Positions 18,318 through 29,260 of a stretch of DNA of 64,000 bases are shown piece by piece. The stretch's first letter is position 1. The number at the start of each line of letters is the position of its first letter. The DNA is from Lucifuga dentata (Eukaryota > Chordata > Actinopteri > Ophidiiformes > Bythitidae), in contig VXCM01000970.1 in NCBI GenBank assembly GCA_014773175.1, forward strand, positions 126,647 to 190,646, given 5' to 3'. The position numbers and the translations under genes were made by a program. The notes below the pieces were generated by a model. It was not told where the DNA came from and ran no database searches. It was given only the letters and a program-made list of their open reading frames with translations.

Positions 18318-20883
18318 TTAAACTCTTTTATGCACAATGTTAATCTCCCCACTGCTAACCACGGTGGTCTCATGTGTGATGGTCCTCTGGATAGAAGCAG
18401 CAACCTCTCTCCCTGTACAGAGCATATGGCACTGGTCAGTTTCATTCAGACATTTGGATAAGACAGAATGTGGAGTGAAGCTAGGGCATATATTTAACAT
18501 CATGTTCTGCTATCATCTCTTGTCTTGTCTAAATTAAGAGTAACAGTCTTTAAATAAACGTAATGGTGGTGGTGGTGTTCAATCCGCAATACTGAACACA
18601 GGACTACTCACTCTTTCGGAAGCATCTAGGCTCACAGGTATTTCTGGCAGAGGGCTGACACACAGCTGTGTTGCAGTGTATGTAAACCTGGAGAAAACCA
18701 AGTGACTTGTTTCCAAATATGTATATAAGGTGATATTTAAAAAACAAGATATACTCAGTTGTTTGGATGCTATACCTTTTCCTTCAGGGGGGTCACAGAG
18801 GCAGCTGCAGATCCTCCATTACTAGGGTCAGCAGCTGAAACAGTAACAAAGGTGAACATCTTGAAAATAAAATGCCTGTGGTGGGTCGGGTACAACAATC
18901 CTGATGAGGGACCCACAGGGACCAATGTTGTCTGGTAACGGTCCTCTTTATATGGGCAGCTGAGGGAGAGGAGAGTGGGAGTAAGCAGAGAAAATCATTA
19001 TAGCTTTACCTTGATGTCAGAATAGCGCATACTCTTACCCATCAACCAGCAAGTCCCACTGAGGAAGGCTGAGAGGGTTGGGGTCACAGTTTGCCCAACA
19101 GCGTCCAAGAGTCAAGACAAGATTGGGATCAGTCCTCTCCAGTATCCGAACCTCCACATATACTGGATCCCCCAGCATCTTTACGACAGGATAATCGGCA
19201 TCTGTGTAAAAGGAGGTGTAGGCCACATCCTCTGCACAAAGACAAATGGTAGTTGGTTACACAGTCACCGACTAAGGAGACAAAGTGCCCCAAGCACCCC
19301 CTTCACACAAACCTTCAACACATCCCTTGCCAGTACACTGTCCATTGGCCAGTCTGAGCTCCACACGCAGAGGTCCAGGAGCTGCAACTGGGGGTGGTGG
19401 AGGAACGAGGTTCACTTCAATGACCACAGCCTCAACTGAGGTGCCAATATATCTGCACTGGACAAGGAGCCTGGAAAACATTATGATATGATATGGTCCA
19501 GGTAAACATTTATTGTTATATTTTGCAAATGTAATGAAAAACATTTTTTTCTGAATTTAGTTATAGAACTTAAATCTAGTTCATAATATTGCTCTGGGCT
19601 TGGATGATTCCCTGCTATCCAAATTATTATGCTACAGTAAGCTTCACCCCTCAGTTAACCTTATAGTGACTATGATCAGTGTTAAAGAGACAAACACACA
19701 TACTCATACTGGCTGTCCCTGGTGATGGCTCCACGGCGTCCAATGGCCACTTCATACGAGGAGATCATCCTGTTCTCATAGGTTATAACACCAGGATGCT
19801 CCTACAGTAAGTTGACAGAATTTCAACATTTATTGCTACCTGAGCAAAAAATGAACACACATCCAATCAAACAATGACAAAGACACCTTACCTTCATGAC
19901 AGTACCACAGGCATTGAAAGGAAACTGGTAGACAGCAAAAGCTGAAGTGATACCAACAGGAGTACAGCCTTGACCTTCTCCAAGAAGAGAAATTGACTCT
20001 AAGTCAATGCTGGGCTGAGTGGCATCTCTGGCTACAACCACAATAAACTGGGCATCCTTGGTGCACTGGAGAGTTACTGAGAGCAACAAAGTAGAAAGCA
20101 ATGGTCAGTGTTCATGCTGCATACACTAATACAATACAACACAATACATTACAATATACTAGTCCTGTATTAAATAATACCTTTGTGAAATATATAATTT
20201 TAAAAATATTTTTCAACTTATGGTGATTTCTGAAATCATAATTTATGGTGTTTTATGCTATTTAATGCTTTGTGTATTATATTGCAAGGCGTTTATATTT
20301 TGCTTGTCTGTTTATAAATAAAGGTGGAGTCCATGAGTACATCACTACTATTACATTTTACAATATTAAAATACTCCTACATAAACACAAAAAAACTAAA
20401 GTAGTGACCTCATAAATATAGTTTCAAGATATACACTATAAGCTTTAATAAGCTAATAAATCACACAGCAACATTTAGGGTTTCCACAATTCCAAATCAG
20501 GTCCGCAAAGGGAAAAAGTAACCCTTACCTGCTTTGCCATAATAACATAGGCGCCCATCAAAGCAGCAGTTGATGGCCTCACATTCTGAAGCAGAGATAC
20601 CTGGAAGCCCACATTGTAGCTTGTAGTCCTCTGCCACCTCACAGGTCTGAACCACTTCAATAGGTTTGACGGGATCTTTAGGCCGCAGAGGTGTCTGAGG
20701 CTGTGGCTGTTGTGGCAGATACGTTATGGGTGGAGTTGCTGGCCTGAGATGCTGCTTTGGTGGTGGTGGTGGTGAAGGAGGTAGTGGTAATCTGAGGTAT
20801 ACTGGTGGCTGTGGCATATACTGAGCATCAGACAGACAGCAAAGCAGGGCCACAGCACAGACAGAAATCCACTTCATGGCCAT
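18318..20883 (-). CDS. zpb: egg-envelope ZP-domain protein with trefoil domain (ZP1/ZP4 or ZPB type, choriogenin H-like), 447 aa
   Basis: Structural protein of the fish chorion; it heteropolymerises with ZP3-type subunits through the ZP module. Exons on minus: 20529-20883, 19892-20076, 19704-19801, 19313-19470, 19039-19231, 18776-18959, 18612-18687 and 18318-18412 (stop TAA), all in phase. A signal peptide covers residues 1-20 (cut near SDA/QYMPQ). A Pro/Gln-rich stretch covers 22-75. A trefoil (P-type) domain is at about 81-115, with CEVAEDYKLQCG and INCCFD. The ZP module starts at VTLQC and runs to about 400. A furin-type site RKRR is at 414-417, split across the last intron. After it come 30 residues without a membrane segment, as in other teleost ZP proteins. 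Trefoil plus ZP identifies the ZP1/ZP4 branch; which subtype is open. Whether it is made in liver or ovary is not shown by the coding sequence. Confidence 0.94.
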
Positions 20884-20966
20884 TGCTTCAGAGCAAAAAG
20901 TGATTCACAAATAACAGCAGATGCTGTGAAAAAATGGTGAAAGTGGACTGACTTTTATCAGGTTTG

Positions 20967-20979
20967 GGTCAGACTGACA
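20967..20979 (-). promoter_or_regulatory. oestrogen response element-like palindrome upstream of the ZPB-type gene
   Basis: GGTCAGACTGACA differs from the consensus GGTCANNNTGACC at a single position. It lies 84 bp upstream of the ATG, just beyond a TATA-like GATAAAAG on minus (about 20953-20960). Oestrogen-induced liver expression is established for several teleost choriogenins. Use of this site is inferred. Confidence 0.55.
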
Positions 20980-22137
20980 TGTTGATATCTCACATCTCAT
21001 TTGCTGGTCACAGCTGCCAATCAAGTTCCCAAATCATTGGTTGACCTATGGTTTTAGCACTTATCAGTCTGAAAATAAGAATAAAATGTAAACTTGTAAA
21101 AATGTTGTTTCACCTACAGTCATTTCTCGGAAATCTCACCTTTATAAATATAAACAAACTAATGTATACATGGACAGTTAGCAATTAGTACCCCATACCT
21201 GCAGAGCATCTCTTGATTGGAATTGATGCTCAATATTAAAAAAAAAAAAAATTTCAACGTGTTTGACCAACGTCAAAACAAAATCCTTTGAATGGTCTTT
21301 ATGACCCATGCTGTGCAGTATTGATTTAGCACAGCCAGACAAACCAAACAGCCCTTATCTGTGAGTGAATTTGGCCATGGCTAAAAACATCATGTTGAAG
21401 CCTGAACTTACATCAGAATTAAGATGCCGTTCCAAAATGTCCAATGTCCAGAACAAAACTATAATAACCTTCCAGTTTTCCCAGAGTAAATAATAAGTTA
21501 AGAGGCTGGGGTAGATTGAGTTGTGAATGACTGAATATCACTGCAAGTGTTTCAGCAGATAATCTGCTGTGTTTGATGTTAAGCACAAAAAAAAAAAAAA
21601 AAAAAAAAAAAAGCATACAGGCAATTGGGTAAATGTGAATAGGCTGTTTTATACACCTTATAAAATCTTTAACATGCTTACAGAAAATAAAAACATTGCA
21701 CACAGACACAAGAGTTTTGTGAGGTAAGAGACATCTTTCTTATGGTTTCCAAGCAGTGGCTTCTAAATCCTTCTGATTTAGAAACTGAGTTTTATAAATC
21801 GAAAGGCTTTGAGTTCACAATCTCAGTATGATAAAACCCATTCTGCACAAACTGAGTTCCAGAACATGTTGTGTGTATGGCAACTCTCTTGTTCAGTAAA
21901 GCTGCAGAACAAATGGTTAATTGATTTAATATAATAGATATCAAAGCATGTGAATCCATTTCGAGTATTCTTGTTGGATTCCCAGTGCCAAAGTTTGTCT
22001 TACTTTATTGTGAAAACTATAGCATGTAAATCACAGAAGGTACACTGAACAAACCCAGAGTTATACACAACACCAAGCCAATAAGAATTTCTTATAGAAT
22101 TTCTAAATCTGCAGGACAAATGGATTGATAAGCTTTC

Positions 22138-22173
<36 letters not shown>

Positions 22174-23640
22174 GAAAAATGAACAGGCACATTCTTATAT
22201 GTATTTATGACAGCAGCACATTTGCCTTGAATTTAATTTATTTAGCAGGCAAAGTACAATATAGCCTATTTGCATAAGGATATTAAATCAAGTTCAGCTT
22301 TGGTGAACTTTGACTTTCAGCCAACATCAAACTGTAGCAGAGTTTTTCAGAATTTGAGGTGTGACTTTTTCTTTTTTTTTTTCGATTTGTCCTCCAGTTT
22401 GTCTTCTTACTCTCTCTGGTCATGCGTGTTAATCAGCGCTGAAGATGGCCGAGTGGAATAATACATGGACTTTGGAGTCATACATGATAAAACACTAAAA
22501 AACTATTTTTTTGTTTGTTTGTTTTGGGGTGAACCTAAATAAATATTTGCAAAACTCGTGGCGACTTTGCGTCTCATTCAGAGGAGGAGGAGGAGGAGGA
22601 GGAGGAGGAGGAGAAGGGAGGCCATGCATGAAGAAAAGTCTGTGGTTGCATCGTGTTCTGTGAGACAGGAGCTTGGAGACTTCCATCGATCAGCGGTTCA
22701 TTGAGTATTTCAGGCTGGCTGTTGACTGGTTTGACCGGCTGCTGGAGATGGTGCNATCAGCGGTTCATTGAGTATTTCAGGCTGGCTGTTGACTGGTTTG
22801 ACCGGCTGCTGGAGATGGTGCTCTGCAGGATCCAGAGGCAGGACACACTTCAGCTCCGACTGAACGCCGGAAATTTGTCTGAGGTTGGTTAGAGTGGTGT
22901 AACAGGTAAAAATCTTTTCTGGGTTCACGTTTTATTAATTTAAACAAAAAATAAAGTTAGTAAATTGCAAATATGACAGAATAATTGGAATGAGTACCTA
23001 ATGCAGATCAGGGGATTCATCCCTCAAACTTGGATAAAAGTCATCAAAGTTATAACTTAAAGTTTTTAGCCAGCTGTTGGTGCTCAGCAGAGTCTGGCTG
23101 GAGTTATATTTATTTGCAGCCCATAACAAAATGTACTTTGGTGGAACAGTTTGACAATCATGTCTTGTTCAGGTCAGGTAGCCCTGATCTATAGGGTCAG
23201 CATAACTTTTTAGGACAATTATTTGTTTGACATGTCTAGATAACTTTCTCTAGCTTATTTGAATACAAAAGTTTGTGAAATTAAAATTCACTTTGAAAGT
23301 AACTTAGAGATACTGTTTGAATGAATGAATGAATGAATGAATGAATGAAAGAATACTTTACTCTGATGATTTAACAGCCTTATTGTATGTGTAAAGTCTA
23401 TTTTATACTCTATTGCATTCTCTTGACAGACTCAGAAATTACATGTTCAAAACAATAATCTTGAACCAGTAAATGTGATTGTTTATGCAGATTCCTCACC
23501 AGAGATGCAGGAATTATGCTGTCATAGCTATTCATCAGATAGATAAAAGCTATTTGATTGGCTAAAGTTTATGGTCCTCAGATCTGATGGGCTGCAGCCA
23601 ACAGAAGGGGTGGCAATGCCATGAAGTAAACAGGCTGTGC
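20980..23640. other. shared divergent intergenic region of the two ZP genes
   Basis: This 2.8-kb spacer separates the two ZP start codons. On the ZPB side are an E-box CAGCTG and CCAAT boxes (about 21010-21045). On the zp3 side are AGGTCA/GGGTCA half-sites at 23171-23176 and 23194-23199 and a reversed CCAAT near 23558. Low-complexity tracts are poly(A) at about 21588-21612, (TAA)n at 22139-22172, (GGA)n at 22580-22613 and (GAAT)n at 23322-23348. A PIF/Harbinger fragment is listed separately. No additional gene was recognised. Confidence 0.6.
22630..22892 (+). pseudogene. PIF/Harbinger transposase fragment, partly duplicated at an N
   Basis: The plus frame reads QELGDFHR, then RFIEYFRLAVDWFDRLLEMV, then RIQRQDT. 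This resembles the N-terminal part of PIF/Harbinger (HARBI1-like) transposases: YFRxSxxxFDxLLxxxxxRIQRQDT. The DDE catalytic part is absent. About 65 bp is repeated exactly on both sides of the N at 22754, which is probably an assembly artefact. Confidence 0.6.
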
Positions 23641-23642
23641 AT

Positions 23643-23649
23643 TATAAAA
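23643..23649 (+). promoter_or_regulatory. TATA box of zp3
   Basis: TATAAAA lies 54 bp before the ATG at 23703 and predicts a transcription start near 23673 with a short leader. It has the strongest TATA context in the divergent region. Confidence 0.7.
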
Positions 23650-23702
23650 GTAGGTGCACATTTGCCCCTGCTTCACAGCAGATCACTTGTTGTTGTGAAG
23701 CC

Positions 23703-26523
23703 ATGGTGTCGAAGTGGACTGCTGTGTGGCTTGTGACGCTGGCCATGCTTGGCAGCTACTGTGATGCTCAGTGGAACTTTCTCAATCCACCCTCATACCA
23801 GAAGCCACCACAACCACCACCAGCAGCACCACCTGCCAATCAGCTACCTCAGGAGCCCACACAGCCAAAGCAGACATCTGAGACATCGCTAACCTGGACA
23901 TTTCCTGAGGATCCCAAGCCTGAGCCTCAACCTGAAGTACCGTTTCAACAGAGGTATCCTGTTCCTGCCGTCACTGTGGCTGCCGAGTGCAGGGAGAGCA
24001 GTGCTCACGTGGAAGTTAAGAAGGACATGTTTGGAATCGGCCAGCTGATCAATCCTGCTGATCTTACCCTGGGAAGTTGTGGTGCTATCGGAGAGGACAG
24101 CGTTGCTCAAGTGCTGATTTTTGAAGCTGAGCTGCATACCTGTGGCAGCACGTTAAGGGTAGGAGCAATGAAAATTCTAGTCACTACTAAAAAAAAAAAA
24201 AAAAAAAAAAAGTTATACTATACATATTTTAACATAGTACTAATGTCTCTTTCTTTGCCAGATGACTGAAGATGCTCTTATCTACAGCTTCACTCTTAAC
24301 TATAAGCCCCAACCTTTGGCGGGTGTCCCTGTAGTGAGGACCAGCAGTGCTGCTGTGATTGTGGAATGCCACTACCCAAGGTGTGTAAAGTATCAATAAA
24401 AGGTATGAAAAAAATAAATAAAAATAAAGTAATGTGAAATCCATGTGTGCCTAAACAAATCAAATAAGTGTGGACTACCAATTTAAAGGACCATACCACC
24501 CATTTTGCATGTTTGAACCTAATATATTCAATTTTTATGCATGTAAAGTTACTGACAACCATTTCCCAAAGCATACTACTGGAACGGTGAATTAAAACAT
24601 TTTAGAACATTTTTTTCCTACCTTCCAGACCTCCATTGGTTTCAGTTCATTCTATACGCTATTAAAATCAACTTGTTGATACTTGAATCATTCTTGAGAT
24701 ATGATCATCGCGAAGAAGACATGTATTCAGGTATTTTTGAAGTTACATAATTTTAGCATTTAAGCACAATAGTGAATGTATGTCTGTGTTTAAATTTGTT
24801 TAAATTTTAACAACTGTGACTTCATAATTTTGTGTAACTATTTGTAGGTGAAACATCGATTTTTAAGGTGGGCATATTGCTTGAATATTTGAGTTTGAAA
24901 GATTACGAGATTTTGTAAAATATCAGAACAGCTGAAATACAGTTTTATCCTTTGGAAATAGTTGTCAGTAACGTAACATGTAAGAAAATTGAATATTTTA
25001 GGCTCAAACATGCAAAATTGGTGGTATGGTCCTTTAATTAGCTTATACTACCAACTGCAGATATACAGTATGTAACTATATATGTTACAATTTCCTGTAT
25101 TCTAAGGAAGCATGTTTAATTGTTTAGGAAGCATAATGTAAGTAGCCTTCCACTCAACCCTCTCTGGATCCCATTCTCTGCAGCCAAGGTGGCAGACGAA
25201 TTCTTATACTTCACTCTCAAACTAATGACTGGTAAGTAAAATAATAACCTGTTTTTTTTTTTTTTAAAGTGAATTTTGAGTCACTCATATTTTCATTTAA
25301 CTGTGATAGAAAATAAATATTTAGCAGCATTGCTAACGTTTCATTCTTTAACTGCACAGATGACTGGCAGTTTGAGAGGCCAGCATACCAGTACTTCCTG
25401 GGAGACATGATTAATATTGAGGCTACCGTCAAACAATACTTCCATGTGCCCCTCCGTGTCTATGTGGACAAATGTGTGGCTACTCTCGTACCTGACATAA
25501 ATGCCAAGCCCAGATATGTGTTCATTGACAACTATGGGTAAGAATGTTTATGGATAAGAGTTAGCAGAGATTATGCTATAGATTTACAGAATACTTTACT
25601 TCTGTCAGATAATCACAAACACCACAACAAAACATAATGTGATTTTGCAGATAATAATGTTATGTTGCAGATGTCTGGTTGATGCACAGATCACAGGCTC
25701 TGCCTCCAAGTTTTTGGCTCGCACTGCAGAGAACAAGCTTCAGTTCCAGCTGGAAGCCTTTAGGTTCCAGGGTGCAGAGAGTGGCTTAGTAAGAATCATC
25801 CAAGCAGGCTCAATCTTCTCTGCTATGCATCAAATCCAGCAAAATCAGATTTAGCTATAACCCAAACACTCTTATTCCAATAGCTCTACATTGCCTGCAA
25901 CCTGAAAGCATCTTCTGCTGCGCTTGCCCTTGATGGTCAACATAGAGCTTGTTCCTACATCAATGGGTAAGCCCCTCCATGCATGTGTGTTACAAATTAA
26001 GTTTGATTGAAGTTGATATGGTACTTACTATTTTAAAACCCTCTTTGTCCTAAGGTGGAAGGAGGCCAATGGAGCTGATGCAGTTTGTGGCTCCTGTGAC
26101 TCTGGTGGACTTGGTGCTGGGGTCACCGAACCATCGTCTGGCGTAGGGGCCGGTGCTCGTGATAGTGTCTGGGGTGTTGTTAGTCATGGTGTTGGTGTTG
26201 GTCATGGTGCTGGTGTGGCTGGCAGTGGCACTCGGTCCTCTCCTGGAAGGAGGACCCGTGAACTGCAACGTCAAAATGAAGGTAAGCCACGATTGAACAG
26301 CCACAAAATTACTTTTCGTTAGACTCTAAGTTATTGTTTGAAGCCATGTAAAAGTCAACTCTTTCTAAAAATTTGGCAGGCTTCTTGCTGTATGCTCACC
26401 TGTGTTATATGACAACCAAAGTAATATACAAATGTATGACAACAGTCTTTCTTTTTTTCAGTTGAATGGGAAGGTGTTGTCATTCTGGGTCCCATCCCCA
26501 TTGCAGAGAAGGTGATCATTTAA
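23703..26523 (+). CDS. zp3: egg-envelope ZP3-type protein (ZPC, choriogenin L-like), 448 aa
   Basis: Core structural subunit of the chorion. Exons: 23703-24158, 24262-24380, 25128-25231, 25360-25537, 25671-25788, 25884-25966, 26055-26281 and 26462-26523 (stop TAA), all GT-AG and in phase. A signal peptide covers residues 1-22. A Pro/Gln-rich region covers 23-85. The ZP module starts at VAAECRE (Cys96). It includes GSCGAIGED, VIVECHYPRK, DDWQFERP, YFLGDMINIEA, RVYVDKCVAT, GCLVDAQ, LQFQLEAFRFQ and YIACNLKA. These are diagnostic ZP3 blocks. A furin-type RRTR is at 417-420. There is no membrane anchor. The usual Cys-rich ending is reduced to CGSC followed by a Gly/Val/His-rich stretch. AATAAA follows at about 26539. 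It is divergently oriented to the ZPB-type gene. Confidence 0.95.
24483..25037 (+). mobile_element. 0.55-kb inverted-repeat element (copy 4 of 7)
   Basis: Complete copy bounded by TTAA: TTAAAGGACCATACCACC at left, GGTGGTATGGTCCTTTAA at right. It fills most of intron 2 of zp3. Confidence 0.87.
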
Positions 26524-26539
26524 TCGCTTAACATTTTAA

Positions 26540-29260
26540 ATAAACATTCTCAATGGTTCATGGGTGTCTTATTAAAAAGTCTTAATAATGTTTCAGTAAA
26601 CAAGTTAACAAACCCAATTTTTCTATTAACATGTGATAAAATGTTTTATATCATAAATAAATAAAAGTCTGAGAAAACATGGGTTCTAAGTTGCAACTAG
26701 ATCATCTAGATTTTTCTTTGCCTTCTGTGTAATGATATGTAACATGTGGACCATATCTTACTTTGCCCAATTTATATATTGTTGATTGCTCCACAACTAA
26801 AATAAAAAATACAGTTACAGCAAAATATGCATCATTACCTGAGAAGAACCATCACAGAAAAACTGAGTGCACTGAGTGTAAATAAAAACATCACTATTAA
26901 TCACTATTAATCATAGAAAAAAAGCACCAAAACAAAACCTAATTATTCTAAAAGAATGTAACATTTTCTGCATCTGCCTGATTACATTATGTTATAAAAT
27001 TACAACAAAGGCAGTTTAAATAAGTGAACTAAAAATAAATTAAAGAGCCGTGTAACTGAGTTTATAAGGATTATCCTTTCATTTCATCACATGCTTCTAT
27101 TTTAATAATTACTGTATACACTATAAAGGACCATACCTGTGATTTTTCATGTGCAAGCCCAATAAATACAACCCGCATACATTACAGTACTGCCAATCAG
27201 TTTCTAAAACATACTACTGGAGTGGTAGTTTTAGAATTTTTCCCCCTACTTTCCAGTCTTCCATTGGTTTCAGTTCATTCCAGTATGCTATAAAAAAAAA
27301 AAAAAAAANAAAAAAAAAAAAAAAACAACTTGTAGAGACTTAAAACACACTTGAGATTGGTAATATACACAGCAGACAAGATGTATATTACATGTTTTTT
27401 TTTCAAGTAATGTAATTTTAGCATTTTAATACAGATTCAACACAGCTACACAGAAGCAAATGTATAGCTTCAGCAGGAAGTATAAGAGAAGACTGCTTTT
27501 ACTGAGAAATTAAAATGACTAGGCCCTCTACAATCGTGTGTTAGCAGGTGAAACATTGGGGATTTGGCAAAATAACATGAAAAAAATAATGTTTTTATAT
27601 TTCGGGTTGGCAGTAAGGTAACCTGCATCCAAGTAGTATATAATGGGCTTAAATATGTAAAATCACGGATATGGTCCTTTAAGGCTAACGCTGCAGGGCA
27701 CCGCTTGCACATCATGTACCATATGGTGTTTTGAGATTTGAACTCTGAGCATTTACCGCCCTCATGTGACAGATTTAGCTCTGCATCTTAGCGGGCTGCA
27801 CAGTTGCAGCACCACAGCCTGTGAACAGCTCCACTCTGCGCATGTACACCATGCAACGTCATTAAAAACTGGGTTTGATTATTGCGTATCAGCCATACAG
27901 TGGTTATAACAAAGGAAGATAAAGTGCAACCTTCAACCACTTGTTATTTTAAAAATATGAACCATCATTTTAAAATATACTGCTCATTTAATGCATTTTT
28001 TTCCCTCTCAGAGACATTCTCTTTCAGACACAACAAGTAAAACATTCTTTTTTGTGTAATTAGCTTTAAAAGGTCAATAAATTGTATGTATGCTGAGAAT
28101 AAAATTGTATGCCGTCCATCTCACATCCCTCTTTGCAGGAAATCCATTAGGCTATATTGATTGTTATCCACAAGATACACTAAGATAAATGATGCATTAT
28201 AGTGCATGCATTGCTTTAAATATAGCATTTGGCGGGGTGATCCGGCTCAGGCCTTCGCAATTCGCATCCTATATTGTCTTGTGATCTGTGAGGAAACGTT
28301 GCATTTTATTTGATTTTACTTTAATTTCTATTCTTTTGCTCATCCGCTCCTCTAAACATTTGCCACTTCCTTTACGCCTTATTTACATTGTGTGTATTGA
28401 TCTATACTGTACTCTGCAGTTAGCATTTTGCTGTGTTCTGTCTCTTTGTCATTAAATGTTGTTTTGTCTGTATGCTCGCTCTGCTCTATTTATTATTATG
28501 GGAGTTAGGATCATGACGAGTGGAAACACAAACCAATGACGGTCAACAATAAATCATTTTAATTCTGCAGAACAAGGACATTGAAAAATTGAATACAAAT
28601 TCAAACGCACCATTTGGGAGATACCTGGATTTCACCATGGCTTTTTTTTTTTCTTAATCACTGTTTGCAGTTTGTTTTTTTTGTTTTTTTTTTAANCCAT
28701 GGCTTTTTTTTTTTCTTAATCACTGTTTGCAGTTTGTTTTTTTTGTTTTTTTTTTAATATTGTTGTTTAGAGCCCGTAGGCTGGTTCTGTCTACATCCAG
28801 TCAGGACAGGCTGCATACGGTGGCTCTGACGTTACGTGCTCTCCGCTCCCACCCCCCCACGCCGCCGCTGCTTGTCTCCGCACTGTTGGCCCGCATCCGT
28901 TGTGTCACAGGAAGACATTTGGCGAGGAAAGCGGGGACTGCGGTCACATCCTGCGCGCTTCATCTGGAAGCATCAGGGGAAAAAAAACTGGATTTTGTAT
29001 AAATTTAATATCCGCGTCTCTAAAATAATCCCTGCGTTGACACCCCCCCCANCCCTCGCCGTGTGTGGCTGACTGCAGATTTGATGGTGCTGAGCAGGCT
29101 CGTCTGATCGGCTGAAGGCTTGCGGCCAGGGGGCATCTGTGGGGCCGCAGAGAGAGAAATCGCTGTCCGTGATTGCGCCCGTCCTCTCAGCTGTGACTGT
29201 GGATGGACTGCGCTCCCTCCGTGATTTTCTGCAGTCGCTCTGAGTCATTTGTGGAAGAAG
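26540..29260. other. zp3 / mapk8ip2 spacer and mapk8ip2 promoter region
   Basis: The left two thirds are AT-rich with one inverted-repeat element. From about 28,800 to 29,480 base composition shifts to GC- and CpG-rich, consistent with a CpG-island promoter and 5' UTR for mapk8ip2. N joins lie at 27309, 28696 and 29052. Short open frames here have no recognisable protein. Confidence 0.55.
27124..27682 (+). mobile_element. 0.55-kb inverted-repeat element (copy 5 of 7)
   Basis: It begins TATAAAGGACCATACCTG and ends GATATGGTCCTTTAA. The interior matches the family, with an N inside an A-run (27309). The left TTAA has decayed to ATAA. Confidence 0.82.

Noticed and set aside
24160..24269. Extension of zp3 exon 1 into a Lys-rich tail
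   Set aside because: This reads through the donor at 24158 into a poly(A) tract; splicing to 24262 restores the ZP3 sequence MTEDALIYSF.
28727..29072. Open frames in the GC-rich region before mapk8ip2
   Set aside because: They arise in the CpG-rich 5' UTR/promoter, one crosses an N, and neither joins in frame to the conserved MADRAEMF start.
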